NCBI GenBank assembly: GCA_022649165.1 | Contig: JALCNR010000018.1 | Coordinates: 1 to 56,411 of the forward strand | From: Actinomyces sp. | GTDB taxonomy: Bacteria; Actinomycetota; Actinomycetes; Actinomycetales; Actinomycetaceae | Length of the DNA: 56,411 nt | Direction of reading: 5' to 3' | Shown: piece by piece, positions 26,730 through 35,198 of the stretch | How the letters are laid out: every line of letters starts with the position of its first letter | Numbering within the stretch: the first letter of the stretch is position 1 | Made by a program: the position numbers and the translations under genes | Notes under the pieces: model-generated | Databases searched by the model: none | What the model saw: the letters and a program-made list of their open reading frames with translations, nothing else | Told to the model about the DNA's origin: nothing

Positions 26730-26840
26730 ATGGGGGACAAATCTCCGAAGAAGTCCGGCGGGAAGACGCCGGCGGCGAAGACGCTCAAGGAGAAGCGGGC
26801 CGAGAAGAAGGCCAAGGCCGCGGCCAAGAAGAACGCCTGA
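26730..26840 (+). CDS. Conserved 36-aa Lys/Ala-rich basic protein
   Basis: Too short for routine gene finding but convincing. The ATG at 26730 follows GAAGGAGGAAGG, and the sequence MGDKSPKKSGGKTPAAKTLK with a lysine-rich tail matches a very short protein family widespread in actinobacteria. It is highly basic and likely binds nucleic acid or ribosomes. The function is unknown. Confidence 0.8.
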   Translation: MGDKSPKKSGGKTPAAKTLKEKRAEKKAKAAAKKNA

Positions 26841-26879
26841 ACCCGGCCTTCTCGCGGGTGCCGCGGGAGAGGCCATGGC

Positions 26880-27200
26880 CCCTCCGGACCGGTGGTCAGC
26901 GTCCGCGGAGCCGGCGTTCCTCCTCCGGGTCCTCCGGATCGAAGGGCCGCCCGGGCAGATGGTCGCTCCCGCTCCGATCCAGCAGTCGTCGCCGATCGAG
27001 ATCGGGTCGCAGGACATGTGCTCGCGCATTGCGGGATTGATGGGATGGCTGGTGGTCGCCAGGCAGACCGCCGGGCCCATCATCACCCGGTCCCCGAGCG
27101 TGATGCGGGCGTCGTCGACGAACATGCAGTTCGTGTTGATGTCGGTTCCCCGGCCGATGCGGATCCTACGATCCGTAGCAGCAGCCGAAGGGCGGCTCGA
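26880..27200 (-). pseudogene. Remnant of a maltose/galactoside-type O-acetyltransferase
   Basis: On the minus strand the hexapeptide-repeat core is visible: INTNCMFVDDARITLGDRVM, GPAVCLATTSHPINPAMRE and PISIGDDCWIGAGATICPG. Both the N-terminal third and the C-terminal hexapeptide coil are missing. The sequence turns into unrelated Arg-rich frames on one side and into the 67-bp repeat on the other. It is a dead fragment. Confidence 0.65.
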
Positions 27201-27212
27201 TCCAGAAGCCGG

Positions 27213-27279
27213 GGCGGGATGGAGGCTCGCGTGACGCGTCCCGCGCCCATCCGGCGCCGCGAATCCGCGCCACGGCGGC
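27213..27279. repeat. 67-bp direct repeat, left copy
   Basis: Identical base for base to 35088-35154. It contains the last codons of the second ABC half-transporter (GWRLA-stop) although no transporter gene is present here. Together the two copies bracket a 7.8-kb block. Confidence 0.95.
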
Positions 27280-28029
27280 CCCGGGGTGAGGCCGGGCCGC
27301 CGCGTCGCCGATCGCGGGCGACCGCCGGCGCGGGGATCTGGGGGGGGGGGGGACTCGGCGCGCAACCACGCCAGAACGGCTCGCACGCGGCGATTGTCCT
27401 CGCCCGGGGGGAGGTCCAGTTTGAGGAAAATGTTCGCGACGTGCTTGGACACGGCCGGGGCGGAGACCGCGAGCCGGTCCGCGATCTGGGCGTTGGAGAG
27501 CCCCTGGGCCATGAGGACGAGGACCTCGCGCTCGCGGTCGGTGAGGCGGGCAAGCGTCCGCGCCTGGGCTCCCATCAGGTGCGAGACGACCTCAGGGCCG
27601 ACGACGACGCCTCCGGCCAGCACGACGTCGAGGCTGCTGAGAAAGTCCTCGACCCGCCCGACCCGCTCCTTGAGGAGGTAGCCGACCCCGACCTCGGCAT
27701 CGGCCAGCAGCCGGTCCACATAGGGGTCGGCGACATACGCGGAGAGCACGACGACGGGCAGGTCCGGGAACTCCCGGCGCAGGTCCAGGGCGGCCACCAG
27801 ACCGTCGTTGGCCCCTCCCGGGGGCATGCGGATATCGGTGAGGACGATGTCCGGGCGCTCACCCGGCTCCCGGCTCCGGCGCGCGCATCCGCTCGCGCAC
27901 GGCGGAGCGCAGGGCGTCGGCGTCGCCGACCGCGGCCAATACGCGGTGCCCGGCCGACTCCAGCAGGGCCGCGACGCTCTCGCGCAGCAGCGCGGCGTCG
28001 TCGGCGAGCACGATCCTCATGGATTTCAT
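27280..28029 (-). pseudogene. Frameshifted LuxR/NarL response regulator
   Basis: The start is an ATG at 28029 or 28020. The N-terminal receiver (RIVLADDAALLRESVAALLE) reads in one frame to a TGA near 27869. The rest (PDIVLTDIRMPPGGANDGLV, the TDREREVLVLMAQGLSNAQI helix-turn-helix and VSKHVANIFLKL) continues one base out of phase, so a single-base frameshift at about 27865-27885 breaks the gene. The 3' end runs through a G13 tract (27340-27352) into the 67-bp repeat, so the normal stop is also lost or uncertain. No partner kinase is present. Confidence 0.7.
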
Positions 28030-28204
28030 TGTCCTCCGCGCGTCCGCTCCCCGTCCGTCGGGTCCCCATTCACGAGGACGGCCCCGGCTGCGCCGGTGGG
28101 CGGGGCGCTGGCGGCGGACCTGCGGGCCGCGGGTGACCGGCCGCGGTCCGAGAGGCGGCGAGCCGCCCCGCGGGGTAGGGGGAGTTGCGAATAGCGAGAC
28201 TCTG

Positions 28205-28223
28205 AGTGAGAATGATTCTCACT
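28205..28223. promoter_or_regulatory. 19-bp Fur/Zur-like operator palindrome
   Basis: AGTGAGAATGATTCTCACT is a perfect palindrome around G28214. The TGANAATNATTNTCA form matches operators of Fur-superfamily regulators (Zur or Fur) in actinobacteria. It lies 140 bases upstream of the ECF transporter operon and about 175 bases upstream of the broken response regulator on the other strand. Confidence 0.75.
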
Positions 28224-28305
28224 ACGGAGGAGTGAGACCGGTTCCGACAAGGGGAAATGGTTGAAGAGGGACCAAGGGCCTCTGCCCTCATCTGGGTTAT
28301 GGAGA

Positions 28306-28319
28306 TTAGGCTAACCTAA
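28306..28319. promoter_or_regulatory. DtxR/IdeR iron box
   Basis: TTAGGCTAACCTAA is a perfect match to the core of the DtxR/IdeR operator (TTAGGTTAGCCTAACCTAA type). It lies 45 bases before the ECF S-component start, probably over the promoter (TTATGG upstream and TATCTG downstream are candidate -35/-10 elements). The 28030-28363 gap otherwise holds only this box and the Fur/Zur-like site. Confidence 0.88.
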
Positions 28320-28363
28320 CTATCTGTGATCAGTCGCGCATATCGCGCGGAGAGGACGCCATC

Positions 28364-28984
28364 ATGAGCTCGACCACCCGCTCGGAGGAGACCCCGGCCG
28401 CGGCGAGGGGACTGTCAGCACGCTCCCTCGTCACGATCGGGGTCTTCACCGCGATCTACTTCGTCGTCATGTTCGGGACGGGGATGCTCGGACTGATCGG
28501 CCCGGCGGTGCAGTTCGTGGGATTCCTGCTGGGCGCGCTCATCAACGGGACTGTCCTCATGCTGTTCATGGTGAAGACGCCCGTCATGGGGGCAATGACC
28601 GTCCTGGGAGCCGTGGTTGGACTCCTCATGCTCCTCACGGGGCACTTCTGGGCGACGCTCCTGTTCACCACCGTCCTCGGGGCGGCGGCCGACCTCATCG
28701 TCCGGTCGGGCGGATACCGGTCGCGGTCGCGCAACTGCCTGGCCTACGCGGTCTTCGAACTGTGGATGCTGGGCCCGCTCCTGCCGATCTTCTACGCCTC
28801 GGACTCCTACTTCGCCGACGTCGCCTCGAGCATGGGACAGCAGTACGCCGACGAGATGCAGTCGCTCTTCACGCCGTGGCTGATCGTCGTCTTCATGGCG
28901 GTCGTCTTCGTCGTCTCCCTGGTCTCGGCGTGGATCGGCACGCGCATCCTCGACAGGAACTTCGCGAAGGCCGGCATCCTGTGA
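28364..28984 (+). CDS. ECF transporter S component, MptD/Trep_Strep family
   Basis: The product is 206 aa. It is a substrate-capture membrane subunit with about six helices (LVTIGVFTAIYFVVMFG, AVQFVGFLLGALINGTVLML, VVGLLMLLTGHFW and others), matching the MptD-family putative S components (TIGR02185). The family substrate is not established. Heme or metal chelates are suspected in relatives that sit with exporter-type ABC proteins. It is the first gene of a five-gene operon placed directly after an iron box. Its stop overlaps the next start. Confidence 0.85.
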   Translation: MSSTTRSEETPAAARGLSARSLVTIGVFTAIYFVVMFGTGMLGLIGPAVQFVGFLLGALINGTVLMLFMVKTPVMGAMTVLGAVVGLLMLLTGHFWATLLFTTVLGAAADLIVRSGGYRSRSRNCLAYAVFELWMLGPLLPIFYASDSYFADVASSMGQQYADEMQSLFTPWLIVVFMAVVFVVSLVSAWIGTRILDRNFAKAGIL

Positions 28985-29757
28985 GCGCTGTGCCCGCAGC
29001 CGTCCCGGAGGCGAGGGCCGGGACCGTCGACCTGGGCGCCCTCACGGCGCGGTCCCACCGGATCTCCCTGGACCCGCGGACCAAGCTCGCGCTCCTCCTC
29101 ACGGTCAACGTCCTCGTCCTCGGCGGGGGAGGGACCCCGCTGACGGTGGCGGCGGGCGTCCTCGTCGCCGCGCTGCTCGCCGACGTCGTCCAGGGCCGAG
29201 CCTGGTGGTGCTACACGGGCGTGTTCCTGGGCTCGCTGGCCGTCCTCCTCCTGCTGCCCCTGCTCTGGAGGGGAACGGCGGCGGCCCTCGTCGTCGCCGT
29301 CGCCTTCTGGTTCGTGCGCTTCTCCGTCTCACTGGGCATGGCGGGATACGTCATCGCCGGGACGGGAGCCGGCGAGCTCTCCGCGGGGATGTCGCGCCTG
29401 GGGATCCCGCGACTCGTCGTCGTCCCGTTCTCCGTCGTCCTGCGTTTCATCCCGCTCGTCCTCTCCGAGTTCAGGGCGATCGCCGACGCCATGAGGATGC
29501 GCGGGGTCCTCCCCACCGCGGGCGGCGTCATGTCCCATCCGGTGCGCACCGCCGAGTACGTCCTGGTCCCCCTCCTCGCTTCGACGACCCGCATGGCCGA
29601 CGAGCTCAGCGCCTCGGCGCTCATCCGGGGACTCGACTCGAAGGGGACGCGCACGAGCACCGTCCGGCTCGGTTTCACGGCAGCGGACGCAGCGGGGCTC
29701 GCGGCGATCCTCGGCCTCGTCGTCCTGAGGGCATGGGCAGGAGGAACACATCTGTGA
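28981..29757 (+). CDS. ECF transporter T component (energy-coupling permease)
   Basis: The product is 258 aa from a GTG at 28981 overlapping the S-component stop. It is an integral membrane protein with the two T-component coupling motifs (ADAMRMRGV and SALIRGLDSKG), each an Ala-x-x-Arg-x-x-Gly-type box contacting the ATPases. It follows the S component and precedes the ATPase gene, with 4-base overlaps on both sides. Confidence 0.88.
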   Translation: MSAVPAAVPEARAGTVDLGALTARSHRISLDPRTKLALLLTVNVLVLGGGGTPLTVAAGVLVAALLADVVQGRAWWCYTGVFLGSLAVLLLLPLLWRGTAAALVVAVAFWFVRFSVSLGMAGYVIAGTGAGELSAGMSRLGIPRLVVVPFSVVLRFIPLVLSEFRAIADAMRMRGVLPTAGGVMSHPVRTAEYVLVPLLASTTRMADELSASALIRGLDSKGTRTSTVRLGFTAADAAGLAAILGLVVLRAWAGGTHL

Positions 29758-31364
29758 ACGCGACCGAATCCCAGGCCGGCAGAGTGACCCTGGAGGACGT
29801 TGCCTTCTCCTACACGACCAACGGCTCGGGGGGCTCCCCCTACGGTCCGGCCCCCGCCCGGCAGGCGGCTCCCGGGACGGCGGCGGTCCTGCGGCAGGTC
29901 GACCTCGAGATCGCTCCGGGAACACTCACCCTGCTGTGCGGCGCCTCCGGGTCCGGGAAATCGAGCATCCTCCGCCTGATCAACGGCCTCATCCCCCATT
30001 TCCACTCGGGCAGCCTCCACGGCCGCGTCGAGGTGGGCGGGGTCGACATGCCGCGCGCCGCCCTCGCGGACTCCGGGCGAGTGACGTCGACCGTCTTCCA
30101 GAACCCGCGCACCCAGTTCTTCACCTCCGACGTGCGCGGCGAACTCGCCTTCCGAGGGGAGAACTACGGCGTCGACCCCGGGGAGATCGAGCGCCGCATC
30201 CGCCGCGCCGCCGGGCAGCTGGGGATCTCCCATCTCCTGGGGCGCCGGCTGTCCCAGTTGTCCGGAGGCGAGCTGCAAAGGGTCGCGTGCGCCCAGGCCC
30301 TGGTCGCCGGGACGCCCGTCATCCTCCTCGACGAGCCCACCTCCAACCTCTCACCGCAGGCCGTTCAGGACATGACGGGAATCCTCGCGCGCCTCAAGGC
30401 CGACGGCCACACCATCGTCGTCGCCGAGCACCGGCTCCACTTCCTGCGGGGCCTCGCCGACCAGGTCGTCCTCGTCCGGGAGGGGCGCATCGCCAGACGC
30501 TGGACAGGGGAGGAGTTCTTCGCGTTGGGAGACGCGGAGCGCCGCGACCTCGGGCTGAGAACGCTCGAGACGCCTCCGGCCTGCGATGCCGTGCCCCTGC
30601 GCGCCCATGCCGGGGACGACGCTCAGACACCGCCATCCTCCGCCCGAGGCCTCGTCCTTGAGGACGTCAGGTTCTCCTACGGCCGCCGCCGCGTCCTCGA
30701 CATCGACCGGCTCGGCTTCCCCGCCGGGTGCGTCTCCGCCCTCGTCGGCGTCAACGGCGCCGGAAAATCGACCTTGGCGCGCATCCTGTGCGGCCTCGCG
30801 GATCCGGAGCGCGGGGGAAGGATCGCCCTGGACGGTCGGCGGGCCGGCACACGGGCCAGGCTCGCCTCCTCCTCCCTCGTCATGCAGGACGTCCACCGGC
30901 AGCTCTTCAGCGCCTCGGTGCGCAGCGAGGTCGTTCTCGGGCTGGATCCCGGACGCGCCCGAGAGGTCGACGTCGACGCGCTCCTCGCGGGCTTCGATCT
31001 CGCGGCGGAGTCCGAACGCCATCCGCTCTCGCTGTCCGGAGGACAGAAGCAGCGCCTCGCCATCGCCGCCGCGATCGCCAAGGGAGCCCGCCTCCACATC
31101 CTCGACGAGCCGACGTCCGGCGTCGACCACCGCAGGCTCGAGGCGATCGCCGCCGCTCTGCGGAGCCTCGCCCGTGGCGGGGCGATCGTCATCGTCATCA
31201 CCCACGACGCGGAGCTCATCGAGGCCTGCGCCGATCGCATCGTCAAGCTGCGCCGCCTCGACCCAGGCGGCGCGGCGAGCCCCCAGGTGGAGGTCATCCG
31301 CCCCCCAGCCGCCACTGCCACCCGCCGCATCGCCGATGCGGCCGGCCGACGAAAGGACGCGTGA
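29754..31364 (+). CDS. ECF transporter duplicated ATPase (two ABC domains)
   Basis: The product is 536 aa from a GTG at 29754. It is a fusion of two ABC ATPase domains. The first has Walker A GASGSGKSS, signature LSGGELQR and Walker B VILLDEPTSNL. The second has GVNGAGKST, LSGGQKQR and LHILDEPTSGV. It replaces the separate EcfA1/EcfA2 proteins and energises the S and T components. Both sites look catalytically competent. Confidence 0.9.
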   Translation: MNATESQAGRVTLEDVAFSYTTNGSGGSPYGPAPARQAAPGTAAVLRQVDLEIAPGTLTLLCGASGSGKSSILRLINGLIPHFHSGSLHGRVEVGGVDMPRAALADSGRVTSTVFQNPRTQFFTSDVRGELAFRGENYGVDPGEIERRIRRAAGQLGISHLLGRRLSQLSGGELQRVACAQALVAGTPVILLDEPTSNLSPQAVQDMTGILARLKADGHTIVVAEHRLHFLRGLADQVVLVREGRIARRWTGEEFFALGDAERRDLGLRTLETPPACDAVPLRAHAGDDAQTPPSSARGLVLEDVRFSYGRRRVLDIDRLGFPAGCVSALVGVNGAGKSTLARILCGLADPERGGRIALDGRRAGTRARLASSSLVMQDVHRQLFSASVRSEVVLGLDPGRAREVDVDALLAGFDLAAESERHPLSLSGGQKQRLAIAAAIAKGARLHILDEPTSGVDHRRLEAIAAALRSLARGGAIVIVITHDAELIEACADRIVKLRRLDPGGAASPQVEVIRPPAATATRRIADAAGRRKDA

Positions 31365-31366
31365 TC

Positions 31367-33295
31367 ATGTCAGCACCACAGGCCGTCGCCGAGCGGGCGC
31401 CGGTGCCGCAGGACCGGGAAGGAGGAGACGCGCCAGAGGGCGGGGACGGGTTCGATCTCGCCGCCCTCGACGCCGACCCGCGCGCCAAGGACCGCGCGGG
31501 ACGCGCCGCGATGCGCGAGCTCCTCCGGCCGGTCTCGGGCACCCTGATGCTCGGACGCGTCCTCTCCGGGCTCTCGGCGGTCCTCGCGGTCGCCCCCTAC
31601 GTCGCCCTCGTCGACCTCGGGGCTCAGCTCCTGACGGCGTGGAACGCGGGGGAGGCCCCCAACTCGGCCCGTCTCATGCTCACCGTCAACATCCTGCTGG
31701 CCACCTTCCTGGGGCGGCTCGTCCTGTACTTCCTCGCCCTCGGCATCACCCATTTCGCCGATGCGCGCCTCGGGACGATCCTCAGGGACCGCATCGTCGC
31801 GACGCTCGCCCACGCCCCCCTGTCCTGGTTCTCCTCGACGAACTCCGGGCGCGTGCGCAAGGTCATCCAGGATGACACGCGCACCCTCCACACACTCGTC
31901 GCGCACGCCCCGGTGGAGACGACGTCCGCCACCGTGATGCCGCTGGCCCTCTTCGCCTACGCCATGTACGTCGACTGGAGGCTCGGGCTCCTGGCCGTCG
32001 CGACCTTCCCGCTGTACGCGATCCTCCAGGCGTACTCGATGAGGGACATGGCCACGAAGACCGCGGAGATGGACACGCGCCTGTCGAAGGTCTCCGCCAT
32101 GATGGTCGAGTTCGTCAGCGGGATCACCGTGGTCAAGGCCTTCGGACAGGTGGGGAAGGCTCACCGGAGCTACTCGCGGGCCGCGGATGAGTTCGCCGAC
32201 TTCTACCTCGCCTGGGTGAGCCCCCTCATGCGCGGCTCGGCCCTGTCGATGGCCGTGGTGGCGCCCTCGGTGCTGCTGCTCGTCAACCTCGCCGGCGGCG
32301 CCGCGATGGTCGGGGCAGGCTGGGTGGGGCCGGCCGACGTCGTGACGACGGCCCTCATCGCCCTCGTCCTGCCCGCCTCCGTCGAGGTCATCGGCACCTC
32401 CAGCTGGGCCTACCAGCTGGCCGGCGCGTCCGCCCTGCGCATCGTGGACATCCTGCGCACCCCGGTGCTGGCCGCCTCCGCCGGCCAGGTCGGCCTCGCC
32501 CGCCACGACGTCCGCTTCGACCACGTCCGATACTCCTATGGGGCCACGCTGGCTGTCGACGACGTCTCCCTGGTCCTCAAGGAGGGGACCACCACGGCCC
32601 TCATCGGGCCGTCGGGGTCGGGGAAGTCGACCCTGGCGACCCTGGTCGCCCGCTTCGACGACCCGGATGCGGGGAGCGTGAGCATCGGAGGGGTCGATCT
32701 GAGATCCCTCCCCACGGCCCAGCTCTACCGGACCGTCGCCTTCGTCCTGCAGGACCCGCAGCTCCTGAGGATCTCCGTGCGCGACAACATCGCCCTCGGA
32801 CGCCCCGACGCGAGCGAGGAGGACATCCGTGCGGCGGCCCGGGAGGCCCAGATCGACGACTTCATCATGACGCTGCCGCAGGGCTACGACACGGTCCTGG
32901 GCGACGACACGTCCCTGTCGGGCGGCCAGGCCCAGCGCATCGCGATCGCCCGCGCCCTGGTGGTCGACGCCCCGATCCTGCTCCTCGACGAGGCGACGGC
33001 CTTCACGGACCCCGAGTCCGAGGCCGAGATCCAGCGGGCGCTCGACCGGCTCGTCGAGGGGAGGACCGTGTTGGTCATCGCCCACCGGCCGGCCTCCGTC
33101 ATCGGCGCGGACCGCATCGTCGTCCTCGACCGCGGGCGCGTCGTGGCGTCGGGGACGCACGCGGAGCTCGCGGGAGAACCGCACTACGAGGCCCTGTGGG
33201 ACCAGACCTCGCCGGGCGCTCGGCCCCGGGGGCCGGCCGGGGACGAGGGGACGGACCGGGCAGAGGGACGCGGCGGAGAAGGAGACCACGCATGA
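31367..33295 (+). CDS. ABC half-transporter, YbtP/IrtA-like
   Basis: The product is 642 aa from an ATG at 31367 behind AAAGGA. An N-terminal exporter-fold membrane domain (about 50-350) is followed by an ATPase domain: Walker A GPSGSGKST, signature LSGGQAQR and Walker B ILLLDEATAFTDPESE. The DEATAFxDPE form is characteristic of the YbtPQ/IrtAB group, which imports Fe-siderophores despite the exporter fold. It probably forms a heterodimer with the next gene product. The iron box upstream supports a metal role; direction and substrate are inferred. Confidence 0.85.
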   Translation: MSAPQAVAERAPVPQDREGGDAPEGGDGFDLAALDADPRAKDRAGRAAMRELLRPVSGTLMLGRVLSGLSAVLAVAPYVALVDLGAQLLTAWNAGEAPNSARLMLTVNILLATFLGRLVLYFLALGITHFADARLGTILRDRIVATLAHAPLSWFSSTNSGRVRKVIQDDTRTLHTLVAHAPVETTSATVMPLALFAYAMYVDWRLGLLAVATFPLYAILQAYSMRDMATKTAEMDTRLSKVSAMMVEFVSGITVVKAFGQVGKAHRSYSRAADEFADFYLAWVSPLMRGSALSMAVVAPSVLLLVNLAGGAAMVGAGWVGPADVVTTALIALVLPASVEVIGTSSWAYQLAGASALRIVDILRTPVLAASAGQVGLARHDVRFDHVRYSYGATLAVDDVSLVLKEGTTTALIGPSGSGKSTLATLVARFDDPDAGSVSIGGVDLRSLPTAQLYRTVAFVLQDPQLLRISVRDNIALGRPDASEEDIRAAAREAQIDDFIMTLPQGYDTVLGDDTSLSGGQAQRIAIARALVVDAPILLLDEATAFTDPESEAEIQRALDRLVEGRTVLVIAHRPASVIGADRIVVLDRGRVVASGTHAELAGEPHYEALWDQTSPGARPRGPAGDEGTDRAEGRGGEGDHA

Positions 33296-35109
33296 GCGCC
33301 ACAAAGCCGTACCGCGACGAGGCCGGGACCACGGGTCCCGCCGAGGACGTGGAGCTCCCGGCCGGGCGCTCCCTGATCGCTTCCTTCTCCCGGCTGATCT
33401 CAGCCTCTGCGCGTCCCACGCTGGACAAGACCCTGGCGCTGTCCGTGATCTCCGGCACCGTTCGCGGCATCTCCCTGGTCCTCTTGCTGCCTGCCGCGGT
33501 CGCCCTGAGCACGGGCGGCGCGGCGTGGGGACTCCGACTCCCGGGATGGCTGGGCGTCCTCCTCGTCCTGGCTCTGGCGGGGGCGATCATCGAGTACGTC
33601 CAGGCGATGGTGGGATACTCGGTGGCCCTGGATCTCATCCGCACCGTCCACCGCAGGCTCGGCGACCGCCTCGCCCGCCTGCCGCTGGGGTGGTTCCGCG
33701 ACTCCGCGGCCGGCCGGCTCTCGCGGCTGGTGTCCAAGGAACTGCTCTCCCTCGGGGAGGCGCTGGCCCACATGGTGGCGACCGCGACGTCTCTCGCGGC
33801 CTCCGCCGCCGTCATGATCCTCGGATCATGGATCTGGGACTGGAGGCTGGGAGTAGTCCTGACGATCTCCGTCCCCGTCTACGCCCTCGCGCTGTGGGCC
33901 GGGAAACGGGCGATCACCCGCGGCAAACGGATCAGCGATCCCGCCGAGGAGGAGCTCAGCGACCGGATCGTCGAGTTCGCCCGCTGCCAGGGCGCGCTGC
34001 GCTCGTGCGGACGCTCCACGGAGTTCACCCCGCTCGTCGAGGCCAGCCGGGAGGCCTCCGCCACCCAGCGCCGCGACCTGTGGTGGGGCATGCTGGCGAA
34101 CCTCCTCCACGGGATGGCCGGGCAGATGATCGTCGTCGCCCTGATCACGGTCGCCGCCCGGCTCGCCCTCGGCGGGGACCTGGGCCCGGTCGAGGCCATC
34201 GCCTTCATCGGGCTGAGCCTGCGGTTCATGCAGACGCTCGAGGAACTCGGCGGGAAGGTCATGGGGATCGAGGAACGCCGGGTGATGATCGACCATGTCG
34301 ATGAGATCCTGCTCAGCCCGGTCCTCCCCGAGCCGTCGGAGTCCTCCCCCGTCGCCAGGCCCGGACACATCGAGCTCGAGGACGTCGACTTCTCCTACGA
34401 GCCCGGCCACCAGGTTCTCCACTCCATCTCGCTCGAGGTCCCCTCCGGATCGATGTGCGCCCTCGTCGGGCCATCGGGATGCGGCAAAACGACGATCGCC
34501 AAGCTCGTCGCGCGGTTCTACGACGTCGACCGCGGGGTCGTGCGCGTGGGCGGGGACGACGTCCGCGACCAGCGCACGGAGGATCTCATGGCGCAGCTCT
34601 CCATGGTCTTCCAGGACGTCTACCTGTTCGACGACACACTGGAGGCGAACATCCGCGTCGGCGATCCGAACGCGAGCGGGGACGAGGTCCGCGAGGCCGC
34701 CCGCCTGGCCGGCGTCACCGAGATCGTCGAGCGGCTGCCGCGGGGATGGGAGACGCCCGTGGGCGAGGGCGGGCACGCGCTCTCAGGCGGTGAGCGTCAG
34801 CGCGTGTCGATCGCCCGCGCCCTGCTCAAGCGCGCGCCGATCGTCCTGCTCGACGAGGCGACCAGCGCCCTCGACCCGGAGAACGAGGCGAACGTCCTGG
34901 CCTCGATGGAGCGACTGCGGGAGACATCGACCCTGCTGGTCATCGCCCACAAGCTCGAGACGATCCGCACGGCGGACCAGATCGTCGTCCTCGACGACAC
35001 CGGTCGCATCGCGCAGCGCGGCACGCACGAGGAACTCGTCGGGGCGCCCGGCCGGTACCGGGACTTCTGTCGGGCACGCGAGGCGGCGGCGGGATGGAGG
35101 CTCGCGTGA
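33292..35109 (+). CDS. ABC half-transporter, YbtQ/IrtB-like
   Basis: The product is 605 aa from an ATG at 33292 overlapping the previous stop (ATGA). It has an exporter-type membrane domain (about 40-330) and an ATPase with Walker A GPSGCGKTT, signature LSGGERQR and Walker B IVLLDEATSALDPENE. It is the last gene of the operon. Its final codons (GWRLA-stop) lie inside the right copy of the 67-bp repeat. Confidence 0.87.
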   Translation: MSATKPYRDEAGTTGPAEDVELPAGRSLIASFSRLISASARPTLDKTLALSVISGTVRGISLVLLLPAAVALSTGGAAWGLRLPGWLGVLLVLALAGAIIEYVQAMVGYSVALDLIRTVHRRLGDRLARLPLGWFRDSAAGRLSRLVSKELLSLGEALAHMVATATSLAASAAVMILGSWIWDWRLGVVLTISVPVYALALWAGKRAITRGKRISDPAEEELSDRIVEFARCQGALRSCGRSTEFTPLVEASREASATQRRDLWWGMLANLLHGMAGQMIVVALITVAARLALGGDLGPVEAIAFIGLSLRFMQTLEELGGKVMGIEERRVMIDHVDEILLSPVLPEPSESSPVARPGHIELEDVDFSYEPGHQVLHSISLEVPSGSMCALVGPSGCGKTTIAKLVARFYDVDRGVVRVGGDDVRDQRTEDLMAQLSMVFQDVYLFDDTLEANIRVGDPNASGDEVREAARLAGVTEIVERLPRGWETPVGEGGHALSGGERQRVSIARALLKRAPIVLLDEATSALDPENEANVLASMERLRETSTLLVIAHKLETIRTADQIVVLDDTGRIAQRGTHEELVGAPGRYRDFCRAREAAAGWRLA

Positions 35110-35154
35110 CGCGTCCCGCGCCCATCCGGCGCCGCGAATCCGCGCCACGGCGGC
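35088..35154. repeat. 67-bp direct repeat, right copy
   Basis: Identical to 27213-27279. It covers the 3' end of the YbtQ-like gene and 45 bases beyond its stop. Confidence 0.95.
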
Positions 35155-35198
35155 TCGGGTTCGCGGCGCCGGAGCCGGTCTCCCACTAGCGTGGGAGC

